Positions 7,673 to 16,628 of a stretch of DNA of 64,000 bases are shown here, piece by piece. The notes under the pieces were generated by a model. That model did no database searches and was not told where the DNA came from. It saw nothing but the letters and a program-made list of their open reading frames with translations. The DNA is from an uncultured Ulvibacter sp. (GTDB lineage: Bacteria; Bacteroidota; Bacteroidia; Flavobacteriales; Flavobacteriaceae), in assembly GCA_913063405.1 (NCBI GenBank), contig CAJXZB010000002.1, positions 1-64,000 of the forward strand, written 5' to 3'. Every line of letters starts with the position of its first letter. Position 1 is the first letter of the stretch. Both the position numbers and the translations under genes were made by a program.

Positions 7673-8749
7673 TTATTGGGTTCGTATTTTTGGATCTAAC
7701 CAACCATATATTACATCAACAAAAATATTGATAATAATAAACAAACTAGCTATTACAATTACCGCTCCCATGATTATTGGCAAATCCAGTGTATTTAAGG
7801 CGTCAACTATTTCCTTCCCTAAGCCATTCCAACCAAAAATATACTCTACAAAAACAGCCCCAGCGAGCATAGACGCAAACCAGCCAGAAATAGCAGTTAT
7901 CACAGGATTTAAAGAATTCTTTAAAGCATGTCTCTTAATAATCATGTAAAACGACAACCCTTTTGCTTTTGCAGTGCGAATATAATCTTGATTAAGAACC
8001 TCCAACAACGAATTACGCATTAACTGACTCACGACTGCCAAAGGTCGAATTCCTAGAACAACTGCGGGTAACAACAAGTTTTTCCATTGTATAAACTTCC
8101 CATTACCAAAATCATCAACTTCGTATAAACTTCCGGTCATATTTAATCCAGTGTATTTGTGCAATACAAATCCAAACAGCCAAGCAAAAAGAATTGCACT
8201 AAAAAAGGATGGAACACTCATTCCAAAAGTACTCACCAATTGGATTAACTTATCGATCCAACCATCTTTGAACAAGACAGAAACAACACCAAGGAAAATC
8301 CCTAGAAGCATCGCAATACAAATAGCCGAAACAGCCAATACAATCGTATTTGGAAGTGTTTCCGCTATAACCGAACTTACCTTTTTTCCATTCTTCTGAA
8401 AGGACTCCCTTAAATACGGAAGCTTTAAAACAGTTGCAGTGCTTCCTGTGGTAAAGAGCTTTGTCTCTTTGTATTTATCGTGCGAAAGAAAAGAATAATC
8501 GTCCTCATTCGTACTATGAAAGGACAAAGGTGACAGGTCGTTTATGTAGTTCAAATATTGAACACCAATTGGCTTATCGAAGCCATATTTTTTCTTAACA
8601 ATGGCAACTTGTTCAGCGGTTTCGTTTTGCCCCAACATCATGCGAGCAGCATCGCCAGGAAGTATTGTAAACAAGAAAAAAATCACAGTAACTACTCCAA
8701 ACAAAGTAAGCAGCGCATAGCCAATCTTTTGAAGTATATATCCCGCCAC
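7673..8749 (-). CDS. OppB/DppB-type ABC transporter permease
   Basis: A 358-residue inner-membrane permease. It starts with the conserved first helix (GYALLTLFGVVTVIFFLF, then ILPGDAA) and carries the EAA loop region (YIRTAKAKGLSFYMIIKRHALKNSL) that contacts the ATPase. The family moves oligopeptides, nickel or sugars. There is no DppC-like second permease, ATPase or binding protein beside it, so its partners must be encoded elsewhere. It overlaps the BT_3928-type gene by one base. Between the first and second helices is an insertion of about 70 polar residues (SPLSFHSTNEDD and on), longer than in the Escherichia coli proteins. Confidence 0.88.
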   Translation of the reverse strand: MAGYILQKIGYALLTLFGVVTVIFFLFTILPGDAARMMLGQNETAEQVAIVKKKYGFDKPIGVQYLNYINDLSPLSFHSTNEDDYSFLSHDKYKETKLFTTGSTATVLKLPYLRESFQKNGKKVSSVIAETLPNTIVLAVSAICIAMLLGIFLGVVSVLFKDGWIDKLIQLVSTFGMSVPSFFSAILFAWLFGFVLHKYTGLNMTGSLYEVDDFGNGKFIQWKNLLLPAVVLGIRPLAVVSQLMRNSLLEVLNQDYIRTAKAKGLSFYMIIKRHALKNSLNPVITAISGWFASMLAGAVFVEYIFGWNGLGKEIVDALNTLDLPIIMGAVIVIASLFIIINIFVDVIYGWLDPKIRTQ

Positions 8750-10464
8750 TATTCTTTTGTTACATTGTCAACACTCAGTATTTTATATTCAAAATCTTCA
8801 CCAAAAAGAAGTTTTGCATATTCTTCGATAGTTTGCTCATATCCGGCTGCTTTACGTCGTTGATTTACTGTTTCAGGATTCTCAATAGGCCAAATAAAAG
8901 ACCCTCGCACATCATCATAGGTCATTCCTTGTGTACCATAAATTTGCGGCTTTCCTTCATTCATAAGGTAACGGTCTTCCATCATCGCGGCAGAGCGCAT
9001 GGAGATTTCACCATCGGCGGCCGCCTTTTTAATAAGCGGTAGGTAGGTAGGAATTTTATCCGGATTGTGTTGTAATACATACCAAGCTGCAAGGCTCGAC
9101 TCTTCACCAACTATGGATTTTCCAGGATAACCTTTTTCAATAAAATACTTTTCTACAAATTCCATATTCGAGCTATCAATCGCTATCTGCAATGCCCAAT
9201 GATCCCCTTTATATTCTTCCTCGGTCAATCCCATTTCTTCTCCAAGATCCTTGAGAGCTTCTGGTGAACTCGCTTGCATTAGCATACGATAGCGCTGATC
9301 TAAAATTGCAATGCTATCCAGACGCCTCTTTAAATTAAAATCGAGATTTGGTTTTGCCGTTTCAAGAGTATTTAGTTTTAGATCCCTTACGTCGTTCCAA
9401 TGCAGCTTCTGCATAATGGTTCCATTTTGTAACTCTAAGATTCCAGGGTTACTTCTTACCACTGTTTTTAATGCTGTTTCGTCACAGAAATAAAATTTAA
9501 AATTCAGTTTGTACTGTTCTGTCAATTCTTCCATTACCGATTGTGAAGAAGCCGATAACCCAATTACCTTATACCCCTTTTTTAAGGCCTCATTTGTCAT
9601 TTCTCGAACACCTGCATACCCTTCTCTTTCGGTCATGCTCATGTTATAGGCCAACACCATAATCACGTTGTCCGCCGCCAAGAACTCTTCTGTATAGTTT
9701 TCATCCTCACGTTCTATAGTAAAATCGTGTATTGGTGGTTCATAACCCGCTTGAATTTCTTTCGTATCCACACCAATAAATTCACCTTCTACTTTAGGAT
9801 AGTCACCATTGGTAGTAATTATTTTCTCTTGCCCGTCCACTTTAAACTTCCAAGCGTATTCAAAGATTGGTTTGGGTGCCCCTTCAGGAATTGTCATACT
9901 CTCAGTGATATTTGCTCCAATCTTATATGGACGGAAATCCTTAATTGGCAAATGTTGCAACACATGATAGGTGATCGCCAAACAGCCTACAAAGGAGGCG
10001 AAGATGATAATGCTTCGAATGTTTTTTGAAAAGAAGGGTTGGATATATTTCCTTCCGAAGAATAAAATAAGAATCAATACCAGTAGAACCAAATCTTTAT
10101 TAAATGACTCCCAGGGCGTTAGTTTTATAGCATCTCCAAAACATCCACAATCTGTTACTTTATTGAAATAAGCTGAATAAAACGTAAGAAACGTAAAGAA
10201 AACGATCATCAAAAGGAGACTCCAAAGTGTAAACCTTTTAGCGTATCCTATTAAAATCATTACTCCTACCAGAACTTCAAAAATCACGACAAAAATCGCG
10301 ATAATCAATGCATAGGGTACTAAAAATTCTAAATTGAGAACTTCTGGAGCGAAGTAATCTTTCAACTTAAAAGAAAACCCTACAGGATCGTTTAATTTGA
10401 TCAATCCACTAACAATAAATAATATTCCAACGAATATCCTTGAGATTCCAACTAGTACTTTCAT
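8749..10464 (-). CDS. BT_3928 family protein (DoxX/MauE-like membrane domain)
   Basis: A 571-residue protein. Residues 1-175 hold about five membrane helices of the DoxX/MauE type with the CGC motif (TDCGCFGD near residue 105). The rest is a large domain with a thioredoxin-like core (VIMVLAYNMS, then YKVIGLSASS). This architecture is typical of Bacteroidota, and the gene normally sits next to tpiA. A role in periplasmic redox or protein folding is likely from the domains but not proven. The first gene of the one-base-overlap chain running down to prmA. Confidence 0.88.
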   Translation of the reverse strand: MKVLVGISRIFVGILFIVSGLIKLNDPVGFSFKLKDYFAPEVLNLEFLVPYALIIAIFVVIFEVLVGVMILIGYAKRFTLWSLLLMIVFFTFLTFYSAYFNKVTDCGCFGDAIKLTPWESFNKDLVLLVLILILFFGRKYIQPFFSKNIRSIIIFASFVGCLAITYHVLQHLPIKDFRPYKIGANITESMTIPEGAPKPIFEYAWKFKVDGQEKIITTNGDYPKVEGEFIGVDTKEIQAGYEPPIHDFTIEREDENYTEEFLAADNVIMVLAYNMSMTEREGYAGVREMTNEALKKGYKVIGLSASSQSVMEELTEQYKLNFKFYFCDETALKTVVRSNPGILELQNGTIMQKLHWNDVRDLKLNTLETAKPNLDFNLKRRLDSIAILDQRYRMLMQASSPEALKDLGEEMGLTEEEYKGDHWALQIAIDSSNMEFVEKYFIEKGYPGKSIVGEESSLAAWYVLQHNPDKIPTYLPLIKKAAADGEISMRSAAMMEDRYLMNEGKPQIYGTQGMTYDDVRGSFIWPIENPETVNQRRKAAGYEQTIEEYAKLLFGEDFEYKILSVDNVTKE

Positions 10465-10479
10465 ATATCTATTTTAAGT

Positions 10480-10566
10480 CTCCCTTTGAGGGGAGGTTTA
10501 GAGGGGTGTTACATTTCTTTCTAACCAATATAAATAAACATCCCCCTATCCCCTTCAAAGGGGGGA
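10480..10566. repeat. Palindromic G/C-rich intergenic repeat (REP-like)
   Basis: Two arms of about 30 bases (CTCCCTTTGAGGGGAGG..., and its near reverse complement ending TTCAAAGGGGGG) flank a short AT-rich spacer. Each arm is also a small palindrome. It stands out in AT-rich DNA and resembles interspersed elements common in Flavobacteriaceae. It can form a large cruciform or hairpin and may end transcription of the DUF1599 gene. Confidence 0.8.
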
Positions 10567-10584
10567 ATATTTAAAAAATACTAT

Positions 10585-11121
10585 TTATTCTTGTAAATGA
10601 ATCATAGCGAAAACTGCATAATTAATCATATCTTGATAATTAGCATCAATTCCTTCCGAAACGATTGTTTTTCCTTGATTATCTTCTATTCGTTTTACTC
10701 GTAATAATTTCTGAAGGATTAAATCTGTCAAGGAACTCACCCTCATATCTCGCCAGGCTTCTCCATAGTCATGATTTTTATCCATCATCAATTGCTTGGT
10801 CAGGGCGATCTTCTCATCGTATAAACTTATTGCTTCCTCTAAAGTTAAATCAGGTTGTTCTACCACTCCCTTATTTAACTGAATTAAAGCCATAATAGAA
10901 TAATTAATAATCCCAATAAATTCACTCACCTCACCTTCATCTACTCTGCGTTCTTTGTTTTGTTGAAGCTCCCTAATTCGCTGTGCTTTTATAAAAATCT
11001 GATCAGTTAATGAAGGTAATCTAAGGATTCTCCATGCGCTTCCATAGTCTTTCATTTTATTGGTAAACAACGCTCTACAAGTTTCAATTACCGCATTATA
11101 TTGTTTTGAAGTATCTGCCAT
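10585..11121 (-). CDS. DUF1599 protein (nucleotide modification associated domain 1)
   Basis: A 178-residue protein made of two copies of the same domain. Copy one (residues 15-80) has KMKDYGSAWRILRLPSLTDQI and INYSIMALIQL; copy two (residues 110-178) has KNHDYGEAWRDMRVSSLTDLI and MINYAVFAMIHL. DUF1599 is grouped with proteins linked to modified nucleotides in phages, but in Bacteroidota it is a chromosomal gene near folP. Function unproven. Divergent from folP, whose start is 53 bases away. Confidence 0.88.
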   Translation of the reverse strand: MADTSKQYNAVIETCRALFTNKMKDYGSAWRILRLPSLTDQIFIKAQRIRELQQNKERRVDEGEVSEFIGIINYSIMALIQLNKGVVEQPDLTLEEAISLYDEKIALTKQLMMDKNHDYGEAWRDMRVSSLTDLILQKLLRVKRIEDNQGKTIVSEGIDANYQDMINYAVFAMIHLQE

Positions 11122-11174
11122 ACCGATGTGTAAGATTTTGCGTAAATTTCGCTTAAATAAATCAAATTAAAAAA

Positions 11175-12008
11175 TTGCAAACGCTCAATTGTAAAGGTAC
11201 TTTAATTGACTTGTCCACCCCAAGGGTTATGGGGATCATTAACGTAACGCCAGATTCGTTTTATGACGGTGGAAAAACCGTCGATTTAAAACAAATTTTA
11301 ACTCAGGCAGAAACTATGCTTAAAGAAGGTGCTACCTTTTTGGATATTGGTGGGTATAGCTCTCGTCCAGGCGCAGATGAAGTTTCGGAAACTGAAGAAT
11401 TGGAGCGAGTACTTCCCGCAATCGAAAGAATTTTAAAAGAATTTCCCGAAGCGCCTATTTCTGTTGACACCTTCAGAAGTAAGGTAGCAAGGGAAGCCGT
11501 TGCTATAGGAGCCGCACTAGTCAATGACATTTCTGGAGGAAGTATGGATACTGTAATGATTTCCGAAGCATCAAAACTGAAAGTTCCATATATCCTTATG
11601 CACATGCGAGGTACTCCCCAGACGATGACCAGTTTGACAAACTATGACAACATCACCAAAGATGTGTTAAAGTACTTTTCAGAAAAAATCTCCCTAGCCA
11701 GAGCGGCTGGTATAAATGACATAGTGGCCGATCCAGGTTTTGGCTTTGCAAAAACCAGAGAACAAAATTTTGAGCTACTCAATAATTTAGAACTTTTTAA
11801 ACAACTGGATATTCCATATTTAGTAGGCCTTTCCAGGAAATCTATGATTTATAAAACCTTAGAAACCACAGTTGACGAAGCTTTAAATGGAACCACCGCT
11901 CTGCATTCTGTTGCTCTGTTAAAAGGAGCTTCCATTCTCAGGGTTCACGATGTTACCGAAGCGGTTGAATGTATAAAATTGTTACAGCATTTGAACAACA
12001 GCGATTGA
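11175..12008 (+). CDS. folP: Dihydropteroate synthase
   Basis: Joins p-aminobenzoate to the pterin pyrophosphate in folate synthesis. It has 277 residues with the expected motifs: GIINVTPDSFYDGG near residue 20, DIGGYSSRPGA near 60, ISVDTFR near 95 and SRKSMI near 220. The start is a TTG at 11175 (MQTLNCKG); there is no ATG in frame before the first motif. In related genomes folP is next to the diadenylate cyclase gene; here a broken MarR-GNAT gene lies between them. Confidence 0.96.
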   Translation: MQTLNCKGTLIDLSTPRVMGIINVTPDSFYDGGKTVDLKQILTQAETMLKEGATFLDIGGYSSRPGADEVSETEELERVLPAIERILKEFPEAPISVDTFRSKVAREAVAIGAALVNDISGGSMDTVMISEASKLKVPYILMHMRGTPQTMTSLTNYDNITKDVLKYFSEKISLARAAGINDIVADPGFGFAKTREQNFELLNNLELFKQLDIPYLVGLSRKSMIYKTLETTVDEALNGTTALHSVALLKGASILRVHDVTEAVECIKLLQHLNNSD

Positions 12009-12009
12009 A

Positions 12010-13009
12010 CTAGAGTTTTAAACGAAAGCCATAAACAGGAAGTTCTCCCTGAATAAAATCTAAGTTTTCAGATCTTTTGAAACCTAATTTCTCATACATT
12101 TTCCAAGCCGTTAGCATGGCTTTTGTAGTATGAATAACCACCTCAGCACTTTTATGAGCTTTTGCCTTTCTTATACACTCCATTGTTAAGAGTTTTCCAA
12201 TCCCCTTTCCACGAGCCGATATATCGACAGCTAAAAGGCGAAAACCAGAAGCATATTTCTCTTTGGTAGCAGTGCCACCAGACCCATAATATTTCATATC
12301 ACTAAAATAAACGACTGCTCCATATACTTTTACTTTGGTAGAGGCAACTACCAACAATTCGGTGTTTGGTTTATTTGTAAATTCGCCAATATTGGCCAGC
12401 ATATTATAATACGCGGGCTGCTTGCTCTAAAGGTGAAGGAAATCCTTCTAATTGTGAATAAACGCTCACCATTAATTTTCCAATAGATTCAAATTCGTCT
12501 GGTTTGGCGTTTCGAACTTCGTGAACTGGATCCAGATGAACCTTCATTCTTTGATCCAAGGTTAGGTTTTCCAAAGAACCATTTACTCTCGATAATATAT
12601 TTGTCATATCTGGGTGACCTGCATCAAAAACATCCTTCAGAACTAAAGAAAATGCTTCCCAAATTGGTTCTAGCTTTTGAAGAAGTAAACGTCCATTTGG
12701 AGACAATGAAACAAGTTTAGAGCGTTTATCACTTGGGTTGACGATCATTCGAACAAAATTCTCTCCTTCCAATTCCCGGACTATATTCTTCACGGTTATA
12801 TGTGAAAAAGCAATTTGATTGGTGATTCCCATAATGGATTGTGGCGATCTTGATTTAGCCAACACATAATACACTGGAAACCAGCTTGATTTAAAGTTTA
12901 ACCCTGCTTCTTTATAAACCTTGTCACCTCCCGTTTGTAATTTTTGATATATTCTTCGCAATTGAGAACCGCCTGCAAGAGGTCCAATTTCTTCTATAAT
13001 ATTATTCAT
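12010..13009 (-). pseudogene. MarR-GNAT fusion regulator split by a one-base frameshift
   Basis: The 5' frame (13009-12404, 201 codons) is a MarR-type winged helix (residues 25-110, with FSHITVKNIVRELEGENF and NPSDKRSKLVSLSPNG). It then begins a GNAT domain (VRNAKPDEFESIGKLM) and stops at 12404. The rest of the acetyltransferase, including the acetyl-CoA loop SARGKGIGKLL, is open in the next frame from about 12410 to 12010. Dropping one base near 12412 joins them as EQAA-x-YYNMLANIGEFTN. Intact homologues are single proteins of about 310 residues. The regulatory half could still be made, with a short tail. Confidence 0.85.
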
Positions 13010-13030
13010 ATCTTGTAATTTATAAAAGTA

Positions 13031-13050
13031 CTTTCATAAAAGCATGAAAG
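13031..13050. promoter_or_regulatory. Inverted repeat before the MarR gene, possible operator
   Basis: CTTTCAT and ATGAAAG form a perfect 7-base inverted repeat with a 6-base spacer, 22 bases upstream of the MarR start codon. MarR proteins bind such palindromes in their own promoters. The assignment is by position only. Confidence 0.5.
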
Positions 13051-13120
13051 ATATTTTACAAATCAAAATGTACTCAAGTTTGACTCCTTCATAAATTAAT
13101 TCTAATTTCAAAAAATAAAG

Positions 13121-13128
13121 TACTTTTA
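13121..13128 (+). promoter_or_regulatory. Possible -7 box of cdaA (TACTTTTA)
   Basis: Matches seven of the positions of the Bacteroidota TAnnTTTG element with the last base A. It is 18 bases before the TTG start of cdaA. A perfect TACATTTG at 13141-13148 overlaps the start codon itself and so is unlikely to be the element used for the full-length protein. Confidence 0.35.
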
Positions 13129-13145
13129 CACAAACCCTATTACAT

Positions 13146-13919
13146 TTGGATTTTTTAGACATTCGTATTATAGATATTGTTGACATTGTTCTGGTGGCAT
13201 TCCTTTTATATTATGTCTATAAGCTGGTAAAAGGAACGGTAGCGATCAATATTTTTGTTGGAATTGTTATCATCTATGGAATCTGGCGCCTTACCGAGTT
13301 GTTGGAAATGGAGCTTCTTAGTAAAATTCTTGGTGGTTTTCTTGGTGTTGGAATGTTTGCTCTTATTGTTGTCTTTCAGCAGGAAATTAGAAAGTTTTTA
13401 TTGATGTTGGGTTCTACCAACTTCAATGCGAGAAGAAGATTCTTTAATAAGTTTAGAGAGCTAAGTGACGATACAAATACAAGCAATGTCATCTCGGCAA
13501 TCATTAGTGCCGCCAAAAAAATGGGAACTTCACATACTGGTGCCCTCATTGTGCTAAAAAGAAATAATAGTCTTGATTTTGTTAAAAATAGCGGTGATAA
13601 AATGAGTGCCGAAGCAAATCAGCCAATTATCGAAAGTATATTTTTTAAAAATAGCCCTTTGCACGATGGTGCAATGATAATAGAAGAAGGTCTAATTACG
13701 GCCACGCGAGTAATTTTACCAGTTTCAAACGACAGGAAAATTCCATTGCGCTTTGGACTTCGTCATAGAGCTGCTCTTGGCATTTCTGAAAAAACAGATG
13801 CGGTTTGCTTAGTAGTTTCCGAAGAAAACGGACAAATTTCATATCTTAAAGATGGAGATTTTGTATTGTTTGAAAACCTTGAAGAATTGTCTCAAATTAT
13901 CGTAAAGGATTTAAGCTAA
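13146..13919 (+). CDS. cdaA: Diadenylate cyclase CdaA
   Basis: Makes cyclic di-AMP from two ATP. It has 257 residues: three N-terminal membrane helices (residues 10-80) and a DAC domain with DGA at 174-176 (PLHDGAM) and RHR at 206-208 (GLRHRAALG), the catalytic pair of motifs. The start is a TTG at 13146, which fits the family's N-terminus (DFLDIRIID). Also known as dacA. Near folP, as in other Bacteroidota. Convergent with the ABC exporter; the two stops overlap by four bases. Confidence 0.95.
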   Translation: MDFLDIRIIDIVDIVLVAFLLYYVYKLVKGTVAINIFVGIVIIYGIWRLTELLEMELLSKILGGFLGVGMFALIVVFQQEIRKFLLMLGSTNFNARRRFFNKFRELSDDTNTSNVISAIISAAKKMGTSHTGALIVLKRNNSLDFVKNSGDKMSAEANQPIIESIFFKNSPLHDGAMIIEEGLITATRVILPVSNDRKIPLRFGLRHRAALGISEKTDAVCLVVSEENGQISYLKDGDFVLFENLEELSQIIVKDLS

Positions 13920-15679
13920 ATCACCTCTTCCTCCATAAATTGGACTTCATAAAGGTTGCGATAGTAGCCGTCCTCTTTTTTAAGTAACTCAGTATGTGTA
14001 CCCGTTTCGACTATTTTGCCTGCATCCATCACCAAAATTTTGTCTGCCTTTTTAATCGTGGCCAAACGGTGTGCAATTACGATAGACGTTCTTCCTCTTG
14101 TAATCTTTTCAGTAGCGGTTTGGATCATCTCTTCGGAATAGGTGTCGATTGAAGAAGTAGCTTCATCCAAAATTAAAATACTAGGTTTACTTACATATGC
14201 CCTTAAAAAAGCAATCAGTTGTCGTTGTCCAGAAGAAAGCATTGCTCCTCTTTCTTTCACATTATAATGATATGCTCCTGGAAGTGTCATTATAAACTTA
14301 TGCACCCCTATTTCTTTCGCAGCGTCGACAACTTCACCTTCTGTAATAGAAGGATTATTGAGCGTTATGTTATTAAGAATTGTATCGGCAAATAAAAATA
14401 CATCTTGCAGTACAACCGCAATATGGACTCGTAACGAATTCAGCTCATAGTCTTTAATTGATATATTATCAATTAATATACTTCCGCTATTTATTTCATA
14501 AAAACGATTGAGTAAATTAATAATAGTTGATTTACCTGCTCCGGTGGCTCCAACAATAGCAACAGTTTCTCCAGGATTAACATCAAATGAAATGTCCTTT
14601 ATTACTTCTTCATTCTCTATATAACCAAAACGCACATTCTTGAACTCAATTTGACCGTCAGTTTTTGTTAACTCCAACGAACCTTCATCTGCAATATGGG
14701 ATTCAGTATCCAAAATTTCAAATACACGATTAGCGGCAACCATTCCCATTTGAAGGGTGTTAAATTTATCGGCAATTTGACGCAAAGGTCTAAACAACAT
14801 TTGCGAATATTGGATAAAGGCCGTTATAATTCCTAAGGAAATGAGCCCACCTCCTGCTGCATTTAAGCCTCCGTACCAAACTAGCAATCCAATAGCTACA
14901 GAAGAAGCCATCTCTGCAATTGGAAAGAAAATAGAGTTATACCAAACTGTTTTAACCCAGGCCTTTTTGTGTTTCTCATTGATTCGTTCAAACTCTCTAT
15001 ACTCAGTTTCTTCGCGTGTAAATATTTGAACAATCTTCATTCCTGTGATACGCTCTTGCACAAATGAATTGAGGTTCGCTACCTGATTTCTAACTTCTTC
15101 AAATGCCACTTTCATGGCTCGCTGAAATATACGAGTAGCGTAAAGAATTAGCGGTAAAATGGCAAATACTATTAATGCAAGTCGCCAGCTCTTATATAAC
15201 ATTATACCAGCAATGGCACTCATTTTTAGCAAATCAGCTATAATCATAAACAGCCCCTGACTAAAAATAGAAGATATTGTTTCAATATCGTTTACGGCTC
15301 TAGTTGTAAGTCGTCCTACGGCGCTTTTATCAAAATATTGCATCTTAAAGCTGGTCATCAACTTGAATAGCTTTACACGCAAATCATTTATAACATTTTG
15401 CCCAAGCCAGTTGGCACAAAATATAAATGCAAATTGAAATAACACCTCTAAAGTCAGAACTCCTAGCATCAAAAGAAGATAGAACTGTAGTTCTCCTAAA
15501 TTCTTTGGAACAATTGCATTGTCGATTGCCAATTGAAGTAAATGAGGGCTTAAGACTGCCAATCCTGACATTGCAACCGCAGCAAATGCCACAAAATAGA
15601 AAACCCAACGGTAGGCATTGGTAAACGCCAACAACCGTCTAAAAAGTTTAAAATCGAATGCTTTACCTGAGTCTGCCAC
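13916..15679 (-). CDS. ABC exporter, permease and ATPase in one chain (MsbA-like)
   Basis: A 587-residue half-transporter. Residues 20-310 hold six membrane helices. The ATPase follows, with Walker A GATGAGKST near residue 378, the signature LSSGQRQL, and Walker B ILILDEATSS. It probably works as a homodimer that exports lipids, drugs or peptides; the family is close to MsbA and the multidrug exporters, and the substrate cannot be told from sequence. The signature has SSGQ where LSGGQ is usual. Lies 13 bases after truA on the same strand, so co-transcribed. Confidence 0.92.
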   Translation of the reverse strand: MADSGKAFDFKLFRRLLAFTNAYRWVFYFVAFAAVAMSGLAVLSPHLLQLAIDNAIVPKNLGELQFYLLLMLGVLTLEVLFQFAFIFCANWLGQNVINDLRVKLFKLMTSFKMQYFDKSAVGRLTTRAVNDIETISSIFSQGLFMIIADLLKMSAIAGIMLYKSWRLALIVFAILPLILYATRIFQRAMKVAFEEVRNQVANLNSFVQERITGMKIVQIFTREETEYREFERINEKHKKAWVKTVWYNSIFFPIAEMASSVAIGLLVWYGGLNAAGGGLISLGIITAFIQYSQMLFRPLRQIADKFNTLQMGMVAANRVFEILDTESHIADEGSLELTKTDGQIEFKNVRFGYIENEEVIKDISFDVNPGETVAIVGATGAGKSTIINLLNRFYEINSGSILIDNISIKDYELNSLRVHIAVVLQDVFLFADTILNNITLNNPSITEGEVVDAAKEIGVHKFIMTLPGAYHYNVKERGAMLSSGQRQLIAFLRAYVSKPSILILDEATSSIDTYSEEMIQTATEKITRGRTSIVIAHRLATIKKADKILVMDAGKIVETGTHTELLKKEDGYYRNLYEVQFMEEEVI

Positions 15680-15692
15680 TATATATTAGTAA

Positions 15693-16442
15693 TTAATTAT
15701 TTTGAAAAATACTTTTAGGATATATAACCTTAGTTAAATAGAGCCCATTTGCTGGTACCGAGGAACCTGCATTAGCTCTATTCTTTTTATTAATTATTTC
15801 GTGAAATTCCTCCAATGATGTTTTACCAAATCCTACATCTAGCAAAGTACCTACAATAGCACGCACCATATTCCTAAGAAATCTGTCGGCCGCAATGGTG
15901 AAGATCAATTGATTTTTCTCTTCTTCCCAAAAAGCTTTTTTAATACTACAATGATACGTTTTTACATCCGTATTGGATCGAGAAAAGCATTGAAAGTCTT
16001 GATAGTCTAATAAGGTTGCTGCGGCTTCATTCATTACATCGATATTTGGCTTTTGATACAGCTGATATGCAAACCCTTCTGAGAACGGATTCTTTTCAAG
16101 AGAAATAACATATTCATATTCTCGTTCAGAAGCGTTAAATCTTGCGTGCGCATCTTCTTTTACTTTGAAAATATCTTTCACTGAAATATCCTTCGGAAGA
16201 AGAGAATTCAGTCTAAAAACTAGTTTCGGAAGATCTTCAATTTCTTCAAAATCAAAATGCGCAAATAGCTGTTTTGCGTGAACCCCTGCATCAGTTCTTC
16301 CCGCGCCAACAACCTTTACTTCGTTCCGAAGAAGCGTAGATAGGGCTCCTTCGAGTACTTCGGCAACGCTAATTGCATCTGGTTGTTTTTGCCATCCAAA
16401 ATAATTGGTGCCGTTGTAAGCTATCTCGATAAAATATCTCAA
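15693..16442 (-). CDS. truA: tRNA pseudouridine synthase A
   Basis: Makes pseudouridine at positions 38-40 of tRNA anticodon arms. It has 249 residues with the catalytic Asp in GAGRTDAGVHAKQ (near residue 50), the N-terminal NGTNYFGWQ and the C-terminal FLRNMVRAIVGTL, all typical. First gene of a two-gene unit with the ABC exporter. Confidence 0.96.
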   Translation of the reverse strand: MRYFIEIAYNGTNYFGWQKQPDAISVAEVLEGALSTLLRNEVKVVGAGRTDAGVHAKQLFAHFDFEEIEDLPKLVFRLNSLLPKDISVKDIFKVKEDAHARFNASEREYEYVISLEKNPFSEGFAYQLYQKPNIDVMNEAAATLLDYQDFQCFSRSNTDVKTYHCSIKKAFWEEEKNQLIFTIAADRFLRNMVRAIVGTLLDVGFGKTSLEEFHEIINKKNRANAGSSVPANGLYLTKVIYPKSIFQNN

Positions 16443-16530
16443 TTTAAGTTCTTTGATGATTGAGCAAATTTACAAATTCAATTTCTTCGAAGAGTAAAAT
16501 GTTTTGTTAAGTTAATTAATAAGCTGTAAG

Positions 16531-16555
16531 TGTCACCCTGAGCCTGTCGAAGGAT
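16531..16555 (+). repeat. Interspersed repeat half-site (TGTCACCCTGAGC type)
   Basis: TGTCACCCTGAGCCTGTCGA followed by AGGAT matches a short repeat found in many copies in Flavobacteriaceae genomes. A palindromic pair of variants of the same element lies at 61557-61626. Here only one arm is present. Confidence 0.75.
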
Positions 16556-16594
16556 TGTATACTATAAGCAAAATTATGCAACCTTGAAACTTTG

Positions 16595-16602
16595 TAACTT
16601 TG
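16595..16602 (+). promoter_or_regulatory. -7 box TAACTTTG before the phosphodiesterase gene
   Basis: An exact TAnnTTTG. Transcription from it would start near 16607, downstream of the TTG at 16584, and so supports the TTG at 16629 as the true start codon. Confidence 0.65.
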
Positions 16603-16628
16603 TCTCCAATAACCTCAACAATTTCAAT

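Noticed and set aside
12404-13009. MarR part annotated as a complete separate gene
   Set aside because: The last 35 codons already belong to the GNAT domain that continues in the other frame, so it is one broken gene.
13141-13148. Exact TACATTTG as promoter of cdaA
   Set aside because: It overlaps the TTG start codon, and transcription from it would begin after the start; no later start codon fits the family.
16584-16628. Upstream TTG start for the phosphodiesterase
   Set aside because: It lies before the predicted transcript start and would add 15 residues not needed by the fold.
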